This document shows, one piece after another, positions 1 through 7,549 of a stretch of 64,000 nucleotides of DNA (its first letter is position 1; the number at the start of each line of letters is the position of its first letter). The notes below the pieces were generated by a model. The model was given only the letters and a program-made list of their open reading frames with translations. It did not search any database and was not told where the DNA came from. The stretch lies in the NCBI GenBank assembly GCA_000492175.2, contig CP097573.1, positions 1,116,001 to 1,180,000 of the forward strand. The letters are read 5' to 3'. The stretch is from Firmicutes bacterium ASF500. GTDB lineage: Bacteria; Bacillota; Clostridia; Oscillospirales; Oscillospiraceae. The position numbers were made by a program, and so were the translations under genes.

Positions 1-1
1 A

Positions 2-1417
2 TTGAAAGGCGGTAGTTGCAGGGAATACACAGACAAAGGATACAGCGGCAAGAACACAGACCGCCCGAAGTTTCAAGAGTTGGTGCGGGATATTAAAAAG
101 GGCCTGATTGCGAAAGTCATTGTTTACAAACTTGACCGTATCAGCCGTTCCATTCTGGATTTTGCCAACATGATGGAACTGTTCCAGCAGTACAATGTGG
201 AGTTTGTTTCCTCCACGGAAAAGTTTGATACCTCCACCCCGATGGGCCGGGCCATGCTGAATATCTGTATCGTGTTCGCACAGTTGGAACGGGAGACAAT
301 ACAGAAGCGGGTGACGGACGCTTACTATTCCCGCAGTCAGCGGGGCTTCAAGATGGGCGGGAAAGCCCCCTACGGCTTCCATACGGAGCCTATCAAGATG
401 GACGGTATCAACACAAAGCGGCTGGTGGTGAACCCGGAGGAAGCGGCCAATATCCGGCTGATGTTTGAAATGTACGCCCAGCCAACAACCTCCTATGGGG
501 ACATTACCCGGTACTTTGCGGAGCAGGGCATTTTGTTCAATGGCCGGGAACTGATACGCCCCACGCTGGCGCAGATGTTACGCAACCCCGTCTATGTGCA
601 GGCGGACTTGGATGTGTACGAGTTTTTCAAGAGCCAGGGGACGGTGCTTGTCAATGACGCCGCCGACTTCACGGGCATGAACGGGTGTTATCTCTATCAA
701 GGCCGGGATGTGAAGCCGGGCAAGGCCCAAAGCCTGAAAGACCAAATGCTGGTGCTTGCGCCCCATGAGGGGATTGTCCCCTCGGATATATGGCTGACCT
801 GCCGCAAGAAGCTGATGAACAACATGAAAATCCAGTCCGCCCGGAAAGCCACCCATACATGGCTGGCGGGGAAAATCAAGTGCGGGAACTGCGGGTACGC
901 CCTTATGAGTATCTTCAATCCCTCCGGCAGACAGTACCTCCGTTGCACAAAACGGCTGGATAACAAAAGCTGCCCCGGCTGTGGGAAAATCATCACGGCA
1001 GAACTGGAAGCGGTGGTGTATCAGCAGATGGTGAAAAAGCTGGACAGCTACAAGACGCTGACGGGCAGGAAGAAAGCGGCAAAGGCCAATCCCAAAATCA
1101 CCGCCCTGCAAGTGGAACTTGCCCATGTGGATAGCGAGATTGAAAAGTTGCTGGACAGTCTGACAGGCGCAAATAATGTGCTGCTCTCCTATGTGAATGT
1201 GAAGATAGCCGAACTGGACGGACGCAAGCAGGAACTTCTGGCGAAGATGGCGGAGTTGACCGTGGAAGCCATCAGCCCGGAACAGGTTAGCCAGATTTCC
1301 GGCTACCTCGACACTTGGAAGAACGTATCCTTTGACGACAAGCGGCGGGTGGTGGATTTGATGATTACCACCGTTGCCGCCACAAGCGACAGCTTGAACA
1401 TCACATGGAAAATCTGA
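2..1417 (+). CDS. Large serine recombinase, 5' end cut by window
   Basis: Site-specific serine recombinase that integrates or excises a mobile element. The frame is open from the first base, so the N-terminus with the catalytic serine lies outside the window. What is visible is the rest of the resolvase domain (LDRISRS, then a run with AQLERE), a recombinase domain (about residues 115-290), a Cys4 zinc ribbon (CGNCGY at about residue 294, CPGC further on) and a C-terminal coiled coil. This order is typical of the TndX/CcrAB-type large serine recombinases found in clostridial conjugative transposons. It converges with the toxin gene, 26 bp away. Family assignment is firm; which element it moves cannot be told from here. 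Confidence 0.93.
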   Translation: MKGGSCREYTDKGYSGKNTDRPKFQELVRDIKKGLIAKVIVYKLDRISRSILDFANMMELFQQYNVEFVSSTEKFDTSTPMGRAMLNICIVFAQLERETIQKRVTDAYYSRSQRGFKMGGKAPYGFHTEPIKMDGINTKRLVVNPEEAANIRLMFEMYAQPTTSYGDITRYFAEQGILFNGRELIRPTLAQMLRNPVYVQADLDVYEFFKSQGTVLVNDAADFTGMNGCYLYQGRDVKPGKAQSLKDQMLVLAPHEGIVPSDIWLTCRKKLMNNMKIQSARKATHTWLAGKIKCGNCGYALMSIFNPSGRQYLRCTKRLDNKSCPGCGKIITAELEAVVYQQMVKKLDSYKTLTGRKKAAKANPKITALQVELAHVDSEIEKLLDSLTGANNVLLSYVNVKIAELDGRKQELLAKMAELTVEAISPEQVSQISGYLDTWKNVSFDDKRRVVDLMITTVAATSDSLNITWKI

Positions 1418-1443
1418 TGGGCATATCAGCGCCCGTCAAACCG

Positions 1444-1851
1444 TTACCTTGTGTAGTCCCTTGTAAACCGTACTTTATTTCTCCATAAATCTGGATTTTC
1501 TTTTGCTTTTTTATAATCAGATATATACTTTTTCAATTTGTTTTTTATAACATGTTCTTTCCCTCTGAGTGCGTCAAATTCGTTCTGGCGGATATGTGGG
1601 GTTGTTGTGTCTATGTAATCATCAGGTTCTGAAATGACAATGGTTTTTGAAAAATCCACACCACAATGGTTTTGTTTGTCTGTCCATAAAACATGGGGGT
1701 GATTTATACTTGATCTAAGTGGAACCCCAAAAAGAACGCCATCTACAACAACTTCAATTTGAATATATGGCCGTTTTTGCTTTTGCTCAATTTCTGAACA
1801 GCCGGAGTAATCATCATAAAATTTATCCGACAAAAACACAAAATTAAGCAT
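1444..1851 (-). CDS. Type III toxin, ToxN/AbiQ superfamily (CptN/TenpN-like)
   Basis: A 135-residue protein that I assign to the endoribonuclease toxins of type III toxin-antitoxin systems, which are held inactive by a structured RNA. It has the family pattern: N-terminal FLSDKFYDDY, central QIEVVVDGVLFGVPLRS then INH, a HCGVDFSK segment, and a basic C-terminal KKYISDYKKAK. The length (135) is in the usual 130-180 range. A GGAGGG site lies 6 bases before the ATG. Directly upstream are a terminator hairpin and two RNA repeats, the diagnostic order promoter-repeats-terminator-toxin. The closest subfamily by eye is CptN or TenpN rather than classic ToxN. Base composition is clearly AT-richer than the chromosomal genes, consistent with transfer. 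Activity is inferred, not shown. Confidence 0.85.
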   Translation of the reverse strand: MLNFVFLSDKFYDDYSGCSEIEQKQKRPYIQIEVVVDGVLFGVPLRSSINHPHVLWTDKQNHCGVDFSKTIVISEPDDYIDTTTPHIRQNEFDALRGKEHVIKNKLKKYISDYKKAKENPDLWRNKVRFTRDYTR

Positions 1852-1871
1852 CTATAACCCTCCAAAAGAAA

Positions 1872-1891
1872 ACGGCCCCGTACGGAGCCGT
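1872..1891 (-). terminator. Attenuating terminator between antitoxin RNA and toxin gene
   Basis: On the minus strand a GC stem (ACGGCTCC, loop GTAC, GGGGCCGT) is followed by TTTTCTTTT, ending 20 bases before the toxin start. In type III systems such a leaky terminator keeps antitoxin RNA in excess over toxin mRNA. Position and structure fit that role. Confidence 0.8.
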
Positions 1892-1992
1892 CTTCTCAGT
1901 GAGCTTTCTTTCATTTACCCTGGACGCGCTCTACGTCCAGATCAACTCGGTGAGCTTTCTTTTGTTACGGCTCGCGCTCTACGAGTCATGCG
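1892..1992 (-). ncRNA. Type III antitoxin RNA, two tandem pseudoknot repeats
   Basis: Two imperfect repeats whose cores (CGTAGAGCGCG on the minus strand, at 1973-1983 and 1925-1935) lie 48 nt apart. Each core forms a hairpin with a conserved UAGAGCG loop. The stems differ but stay paired (CUCG/CGAG in the first, GGACG/CGUCC in the second), which is compensatory change. Downstream in each repeat an A-rich stretch leads to GCUC, which can pair with GAGC in the loop and so make an H-type pseudoknot, the known fold of ToxI/CptI antitoxins. A toxin-like protein gene follows the terminator. The exact processing sites are not visible. Confidence 0.8.
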
Positions 1993-2058
1993 GGGTATCC
2001 ATAGTCCTCCTTTGTAAGACAAACGGAGCAAGGCTGTTTAACCAATCCTTGCAATTTC

Positions 2059-2086
2059 ATTATAGCACATTGTTTAAAAAAGTAAA
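2059..2086 (-). promoter_or_regulatory. Sigma-A promoter of the antitoxin RNA/toxin operon
   Basis: Minus-strand TATAAT (2059-2064) preceded by TGC, giving an extended -10, and a -35-like TTTACT (2081-2086) at 16 bp spacing. It would start transcription some 60 nt before the first antitoxin repeat. A strong -10 fits the need for abundant antitoxin RNA. Confidence 0.7.
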
Positions 2087-2107
2087 CACGGGAATTTGTA
2101 CAAAAAC

Positions 2108-2178
2108 GCCGCCCCTGGTGCTACCAACACAAAGGACGGCTATGAGGGTGATAGGTTTGCGGCCACATCACCCTCTCA
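2108..2178 (+). other. Two hairpins upstream of the integrase gene
   Basis: A stem of GCCGCCC with GGACGGC (2108-2140) is followed by an inverted repeat TGAGGGTGAT / ATCACCCTCTCA (2143-2178), just before the integrase ribosome-binding site. They could be a terminator or control element, or recombinase arm sites; the sequence does not decide. Confidence 0.4.
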
Positions 2179-2206
2179 TTATAATCGAATATGGGAGGAA
2201 TGTCAA

Positions 2207-3241
2207 ATGAAACGTGCAAATGGGACGGGTTGTGTTATGAAGCTATCGGGGAACCGCCGCCGTCCGTATGCTGTGCGTGTGTCTTACCTGGAGCGCCCCG
2301 GGCTTTGGAAACAGCGGTATCTTAGCTATCACAGGACGGCCAAAGAAGCGCAGGGGGCGCTTGAACAGTACATGGGAAAAGCAACGGAGCCCCAAACGCT
2401 GGCCGTTACCCTGGGCCAGGTATACGACCAGTGGTCAGCCCGGAAATACGAAAAGGCAAACGGAGCTTCTATCGCAAGCTATAAGGCCTCGTGGGCCCGC
2501 CTGAGCGCCATTCAGAACGTTGAAATGTTCCGGTTGACTATAGACCACCTTCAAAAAATAATCGACCAGGACGCGCTACAGGGCCTTTCTCAGTCTTCTA
2601 TAAGCAACGACAAAATGCTTATGAAAGCCCTGTTCAAGCACGCGATGGAGCGAGACATCGTATCAAAGGATTACTCCGCTTTTGTGGAAATTCCGTCCGT
2701 TGGCGCAAAATACGAAAAGGGGGCATTTACCCCCAGCCAAATGGAGCAGCTAGAAAGAATGGCACAGGATGGATTTCCCTGGGCTGATACTGTTCTCATG
2801 TTATGCTATACTGGGTTTCGTATTTCTGAATTTCTCCAGCTTACCAAAGAATCCTTCTGCCCAGACCACGGCGGCTATCTGATTGGTGGTCTGAAAACAA
2901 AGGCCGGGAAAAATAGGCTGGTTCCCATACACCCAAAGGTCAAAACGTATTTTGAGCGGTGGCTGAACAAGGGCGGCAGGACGATCATCTGCACCACAGA
3001 CGGCAGGAGAATGGACATCCCTACATACCGGAGGGGATTCGATGTCGTTATGGAGAAGATAAAGGCTCCACAAGCTACCCCGCATTGGTGCCGCCACACA
3101 ATGGCCTCCATGATGAAAATTGCTGGGGTTGACGACTTGGCCGCACGCAGGATTCTCGGACACTCAGATAAAAATATCACAGAGCATTACACACATATCG
3201 ACATTGATTTTCTAAGGACTGAGCTTTGCAAAATGACTTGA
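2207..3241 (+). CDS. Tyrosine-type integrase
   Basis: Phage/ICE-type tyrosine recombinase of 344 residues that catalyses strand exchange between attachment sites. From the chosen start, the catalytic set is complete: R205 (TGFRISE), K230 (GLKTKAGK), H293 and R296 (PHWCRHT), H319 (LGHSD) and the nucleophile Y328 (EHYTH). An N-terminal arm-binding region and a core-binding region (about residues 65-160) precede it. The ATG at 2207 is preferred because GGGAGGA lies 7 bases upstream; the open frame runs further upstream without a site. The gene is the last one before an AT-rich tail and ordinary chromosomal genes, the usual position at one end of an integrated element. Excisionase and attachment core were not found. 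Confidence 0.93.
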   Translation: MKRANGTGCVMKLSGNRRRPYAVRVSYLERPGLWKQRYLSYHRTAKEAQGALEQYMGKATEPQTLAVTLGQVYDQWSARKYEKANGASIASYKASWARLSAIQNVEMFRLTIDHLQKIIDQDALQGLSQSSISNDKMLMKALFKHAMERDIVSKDYSAFVEIPSVGAKYEKGAFTPSQMEQLERMAQDGFPWADTVLMLCYTGFRISEFLQLTKESFCPDHGGYLIGGLKTKAGKNRLVPIHPKVKTYFERWLNKGGRTIICTTDGRRMDIPTYRRGFDVVMEKIKAPQATPHWCRHTMASMMKIAGVDDLAARRILGHSDKNITEHYTHIDIDFLRTELCKMT

Positions 3242-3393
3242 TCTTGTAACTTTCATTGAGATTTTGTGCAAAACAGCATTCTATAAATTTTAATTAAAAG
3301 TTGAGATATTTTTTGTTTTTCCGTAAATATATCAACTTTCTCAAGATATTGTAGATTGATTCTTAAGAAGCACTTAAATTTTCTCCCGGACAT
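3242..3393. other. AT-rich tail after integrase, possible element end
   Basis: No gene. The stretch is much richer in A+T than what follows and holds an imperfect inverted repeat AAAGTTGAGATAT (3297-3309) / ATATCAACTTT (3328-3338). It may carry the attachment site or an integrase terminator. The second copy of any direct repeat would lie outside the window. Confidence 0.35.
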
Positions 3394-3432
3394 GGAAAGG
3401 CCCCGGGCGCGGACCGCGTTCCGGGGCTTCCT
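3394..3432 (-). terminator. Terminator of the MATE/DHHW/MBOAT operon
   Basis: GC-rich hairpin (GGAAGCCCCGG on the minus strand pairing with CCGGGGCCTTTCC) immediately after the MATE stop codon. The T tract is short. Confidence 0.6.
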
Positions 3433-4791
3433 CTAAGCTTCTGCGCCAAATTCTGTTTTAAAGTAGTGGGCCATCACGCCGGCGGACAGGAGGAAAGCCA
3501 GCAGGTCGGCGCAGGCCTGGGACCGCTCCAGACCGGCCAGCCCCGCCCGGCCGGTCAGCAGATAGACCAGCGGGATGTACAGCCCCTGGCGGCAGACCGC
3601 CAAAATCACCGCCCGCCAGGACTTGCCCAGCGACTGGAAAAACATGTTGGCGAACACCAGCACCGCCCCCAGGGGCAGGGTCAGGCACTGCCAGCGGAAG
3701 GCCCGGGTTCCGATGTCGATGACCATAGCGTCGTCCCGGCGGAAGAGCGTGATGATGTGGGGGGACAGGATAAAGCCCGCCGCCGCCGCGCAGGTGAGAA
3801 TCACCGTGCAGGTCTTTACCGAGAACCACACCGCCTGCTTCACCCGGTCCAGCCGCCCGGCGCCGTAGTTGTAGCCCAGCACCGGCTGAAAGCCCTGGCC
3901 GAAGCCGATGACCACCGACTGAATCACCATAAACACCTTGCCCACGATGGACAGGGCGGCTACCGCCGCGTCGCCGAAGAGCTTGGCGTTGTAGTTCAGC
4001 GCCATGTTGGACACCGACAGCACCCCCTGCCGGAAGAAGGAGGGCATCCCCTGCTTCAAAATAGCCAGATAAATCCCGGGGGACCGGGAGATCCGGGCGG
4101 GAGTCACCCGCAGGCCGCCCTTTTTCAGCAGAAAGAAGGAGGTGAGAATGGTCAGGCCGACGCACTGGCTGAGCAGGGTGGCCGCTCCCGCCCCGCCGAT
4201 TCCCATCTGAAAGCCGTAGATAAAGATGGGGTCCAGGATTATGTTCAAAATCCCGCCGGTGGCCAGGCCGAACACGGCCAGATTGGCCTTCCCCTGCCAG
4301 CGGAGCAGATTGTTCAGCGTGAAGGAGAGAATCATCACCGGCGTGCCCAGGATGATGTAAAAGGCATAATCCCGGGCGTAGGGGAAGATGGTGGAGGTGC
4401 TGCCCAGCCGCCAGATCAGCTCGTCCTGGCAGAGCAGTCCCGCTCCCGCCATCACCAGCCCCAGCACCAGCGCCGCCGCCACCCCGGAGGAGGCGTACAC
4501 GTCGGCCTCCTCCCCCTTGTCCTGCCCCAGCAGCCGGGAGGCGATGGACCCGGAGCCCATACCCACCGTAAAGCCCGCCGCCTGGATGATGGCCATGAGG
4601 GAGAACACCACCCCCACCGCCCCCGAGGCGCTGGTATTCAGCTGGGAGACAAAGTAGGTGTCCGCCATATTATAGACGGAGGTGACCAGCATACTGATGA
4701 TGGTGGGCGCGGCCAGCGTGGGAATCAGCCTGGGGATGGGGGTCTCCAGCATTTTCTCCCGCTGTCCGGACGGCTCCTGGGCATGGGACAT
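3433..4791 (-). CDS. MATE family efflux transporter
   Basis: Multidrug and toxin extrusion transporter, an integral membrane cation-coupled exporter with about 12 helices in two MatE repeats (452 residues, normal length). Typical signatures are visible: an N-terminal PTIISMLVTSVYNMADTYFV and the helix-3/7 glycines. The start ATG at 4791 follows AAAGGAGG with 9 bases between. It lies 21 bp after the DHHW gene and is probably the last gene of a three-gene operon with the MBOAT acyltransferase. Its substrate might be a lipid-linked or small molecule related to surface modification, but that is only inferred from position. Confidence 0.92.
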   Translation of the reverse strand: MSHAQEPSGQREKMLETPIPRLIPTLAAPTIISMLVTSVYNMADTYFVSQLNTSASGAVGVVFSLMAIIQAAGFTVGMGSGSIASRLLGQDKGEEADVYASSGVAAALVLGLVMAGAGLLCQDELIWRLGSTSTIFPYARDYAFYIILGTPVMILSFTLNNLLRWQGKANLAVFGLATGGILNIILDPIFIYGFQMGIGGAGAATLLSQCVGLTILTSFFLLKKGGLRVTPARISRSPGIYLAILKQGMPSFFRQGVLSVSNMALNYNAKLFGDAAVAALSIVGKVFMVIQSVVIGFGQGFQPVLGYNYGAGRLDRVKQAVWFSVKTCTVILTCAAAAGFILSPHIITLFRRDDAMVIDIGTRAFRWQCLTLPLGAVLVFANMFFQSLGKSWRAVILAVCRQGLYIPLVYLLTGRAGLAGLERSQACADLLAFLLSAGVMAHYFKTEFGAEA

Positions 4792-4812
4792 GGGTCCCGC
4801 CTCCTTTTTTCT

Positions 4813-5966
4813 TTATCTGCTCAGCACGAACAGGTTCTGGTCCGTGGTGAAGTTGGCGAAGGAGTAGAGCACCACCACGGCGTCAATCTCATGCTCCTCC
4901 ACATAGCCCTTGATGCTGGTCAGGTTGTCCCGGGGGTCGAAGAGGTGGACCTCCGAGAACCGCTCGGTCAGGAAGGGAGCCAGGGAGTCGGAGTAGGAGT
5001 CCCGGATCACCAGCACCCTGGGCCCGGCGCTTCCCTCCTTCTCCACCACGCACAGGGGCTGACGGCCTCCCAGGAAGTAGGAGTACTTGTCCTTCTCCGT
5101 CAGCCAGCTGTCCACGTACAGACTGCCCTCCTCGGGCGTACCCTTGAAGTAGGAGGTCACCTTGATCCCCTGGTCGGGAACATAGGCGTCGATGGAGTCG
5201 GGGGGCAGCCAGCGCACCCCGGAGGTGGAGAAGCTGGTGCCGTAAAACTGGTCGGAGACGGTGGTCTTGGTATAGTCCTCCAGCCGGATGGGCTCCAGGC
5301 CCATGGCCTCAAAGATGGCGTTGGCCCCGTAGAAGGCTCCCAAACTGGTCCAGTGGTGGTCGGTGCGGTAGTAGAGGTCCTCCCCCTGTGGGCATCCAGC
5401 GCCCCGTACAGGTCGATGGTGTTGGCCCCGGTGGAGAAGTACAGCCGGTCGATGACGGCCTTCTCGTCGGCGGTGGGGGCTCCCGCCGGGAGGCGGTCCG
5501 CCCAGATTTCCGCGGCGGAGGGAATAAGCCCGAAGTACACCGGCACGGACAGGTTGCCCGTCAGGGCGTCCACAAAGCCCAGGCGGGTCAGAAGTCCCTG
5601 CTTGGCGGGAACACCCTGCTGAGCAGGGGTATCCTCCCAGGCGGGAGTGTCCACCCGGTTGATAAGGGTGTCCTGGGCGGCGAAATAGACCCCCTCATTC
5701 TCCTGCTTGCCGGACAGACGCTCACTCCAGGCCTTGGCGGCTACCCAGAAGTCCCGGCCCACGATGTGGTCGGAGACGTAGTCCTCGGCGGCCTCCATGA
5801 ACTTGCCGTCGGCCAGGTTCTCCGCCGACAGCTTAGGCGGCTTTTGCAAAAAGCGGTTCTCCAGAGGGGAGAAGTCCTTGTCGGGCAGGAGCAGACTGAT
5901 GACGCACACGCCCCCGATGAAGGCGCAGAATAGCGCGCTCAGGAAAACATTGAATTTTTTCGACAT
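4813..5966 (-). pseudogene. DHHW-motif polysaccharide acetylation protein, frameshifted
   Basis: Secreted/anchored SGNH-like protein of the AlgX/AlgJ-related DHHW family, the usual partner of MBOAT acyltransferases in O-acetylation of extracellular polysaccharide. The first part (from ATG 5966, AGGAGG 7 bases upstream) has an N-terminal membrane anchor (FLSALFCAFIGGVCVISLLL). The second part carries the name motif in YRTDHHWTS and a later RDSYSDS segment. The two parts are in different frames: the switch is at a G run on the minus strand (plus 5382-5386), where one base appears to be missing. Without that base the protein would be about 385 residues. It may be a true mutation, phase variation or a sequencing error. 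The MBOAT gene ends 12 bp upstream. Confidence 0.85.
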
Positions 5967-5978
5967 ATCCACGCCTCC

Positions 5979-7382
5979 TTAGAAGTTAAAGTACAGGAAG
6001 GGGTTGTAGGTCCCCGCCACCAGATAGGCGGTGCAGACCAGCAGTCCCCCGGCCACCAGGACGGTGCACAGGGCGTACTGTGCTCTCTGTCCCAGGCGGC
6101 GGTAGATGGACGCCCCCAGGGGGGTGGAGGCCAGAGCCGCCAGACACAGGACGGGCAGATAGCTGGTCAGATAGTAGCCGAACCAGCTGTTGGCGAGGGG
6201 AACGCCCCCCAGGCCGAACATGACCTTCAGGTATCCGGCCAGGTGGCCCAGGTCCTCAATGGCGAAGATGGCCCAGCTGACCATGACGAAAAACATGGTG
6301 TAGACGTGGCCCACAACGGCGGGAGCTTTCTCCAGGGGCTTGAGCAGGAAAAATTTCTCCAGCATCAGCAGGGCGAAGAAGTACAGCCCCCAGAACAGGA
6401 AGGTCCAGTTGGCCCCGTGCCAGATACCGGTGGCGGCCCAGACCACAAAGAGGTTGAACATCCACCGGGGCTTGGAGCACCGGTTGCCCCCCAGCGGGAT
6501 ATAGAGGTACTCCCGGAACCAGGTGCTCAGGGAGATGTGCCAGCGCCGCCAGAACTCGGTGATGCTTTTGGAGATATAGGGGTAGTTGAAGTTGGGCAAA
6601 AACTCAAAGCCCAGCATCCGCCCCAGGCCAACGGCCATATCGGAATAGCCGGAGAAATCAAAGTAAATCTGAAATGTAAAGGCCAGCACCCCCAGCCAGG
6701 CCCCGGCCACCGTCAGGTCGGACAGGGCCATCGCCTTATAGCTGTCCCACAGCGCCCCCACATTGTTGGCGATGAGCAGCTTTTTCCCCAGGCCCACCAT
6801 GAAGATCTGCACTCCGGAGGCAAATTTGCCGGCGGAGCAGGTCCGCTGGTCGATCTGGTCCCCCAGGTCCTTGTACTTGATGATGGGACCGGCAATCAGC
6901 TGGGGGAATAGGGTGACGAAGGTGCCGAAGTTGAGGATGGACCGCTGAGCCCGGGCGTCTCCCCGGTATACGTCGATGGTGTAGCTCATGGTCTGGAAGG
7001 TGTAGAAGGAGATGCCGATGGGCAGGTGGACATCCAGCACCGGCATAAAGGTCAGGCCCACGGCCTGGAGGGAGCCGGCGATGAAGTCCCAGTACTTGAA
7101 GAAGCACAGCAGGGCCAGATTGAAGATGATGGAGGAGGCCACCGCCAGCTTTGCCCCTCTGTCATTCCCCTTCGCCTTGCAGCGCTCTACCAGCAGTCCA
7201 TGGGTGAAGTCGATGGCGGTGGACAGGAACATGATCGCGACATAGACCCGCTCCCCCCAGAAGTAGAAAAACAGAGAGGAGAGCAGCAGCACCACATTGC
7301 GCCCCCGGCGGGGGACAACGTAGTACAGCAGCAGGGTGAAGACCAGGAAATAGAACATGAAAATAGGGGTGGAAAATACCAT
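5979..7382 (-). CDS. MBOAT family O-acyltransferase (AlgI-like)
   Basis: Membrane-bound O-acyltransferase that moves acyl groups across the membrane for O-acylation of a surface polysaccharide or teichoic acid. 467 residues, about 10-12 helices. The invariant catalytic histidine is H322 in GIWHGANWTF, preceded by the conserved FWRRWHISLSTW segment. The ATG at 7382 is chosen because GAGAGGTG lies just upstream; a GTG three codons earlier is also possible. It heads an apparent operon with the DHHW gene and a MATE exporter. The acylated polymer cannot be identified. Confidence 0.93.
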   Translation of the reverse strand: MVFSTPIFMFYFLVFTLLLYYVVPRRGRNVVLLLSSLFFYFWGERVYVAIMFLSTAIDFTHGLLVERCKAKGNDRGAKLAVASSIIFNLALLCFFKYWDFIAGSLQAVGLTFMPVLDVHLPIGISFYTFQTMSYTIDVYRGDARAQRSILNFGTFVTLFPQLIAGPIIKYKDLGDQIDQRTCSAGKFASGVQIFMVGLGKKLLIANNVGALWDSYKAMALSDLTVAGAWLGVLAFTFQIYFDFSGYSDMAVGLGRMLGFEFLPNFNYPYISKSITEFWRRWHISLSTWFREYLYIPLGGNRCSKPRWMFNLFVVWAATGIWHGANWTFLFWGLYFFALLMLEKFFLLKPLEKAPAVVGHVYTMFFVMVSWAIFAIEDLGHLAGYLKVMFGLGGVPLANSWFGYYLTSYLPVLCLAALASTPLGASIYRRLGQRAQYALCTVLVAGGLLVCTAYLVAGTYNPFLYFNF

Positions 7383-7417
7383 GGCGGACACCTCTCGGAA
7401 TATTTTGTGGGAGCTGT

Positions 7418-7500
7418 TGTAGGGCGGGACGACCCCGGCCCGCCGCTCTCAAGGGCTGGGCCGAACTTTTGGCGGCGCGCCGGGGTCGTCGCGCCCTACA
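7418..7500. repeat. Dispersed palindromic repeat, family A, copy 1
   Basis: 83 bp imperfect palindrome beginning TGTAGGGCGGGACGACC and ending GGTCGTCGCGCCCTACA. Three relatives lie at 13089, 26802 and 28631. Located between the lipoprotein terminator region and the MBOAT gene. Confidence 0.85.
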
Positions 7501-7549
7501 GGTAAAAGGGCCCGCCCAGAGGGCGGGCCCCACAGAATGTTAGGATGCC

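Noticed and set aside
1861..2060. Tandem repeats as a possible CRISPR array
   Set aside because: Only two units, no unique spacers of constant length and no cas gene; the hairpin/pseudoknot pattern and downstream toxin fit a type III antitoxin instead.
1899..2210. 103-codon frame across the antitoxin RNA and promoter region
   Set aside because: It overlaps repeats and promoter and has no family resemblance; the RNA interpretation explains the sequence.
3466..5622. Very long plus-strand open frame (718 codons) opposite the MATE and DHHW genes
   Set aside because: It is a shadow of the GC-rich minus-strand genes: His/Gln/Gly/Pro-rich composition, no domain, no ribosome-binding site.
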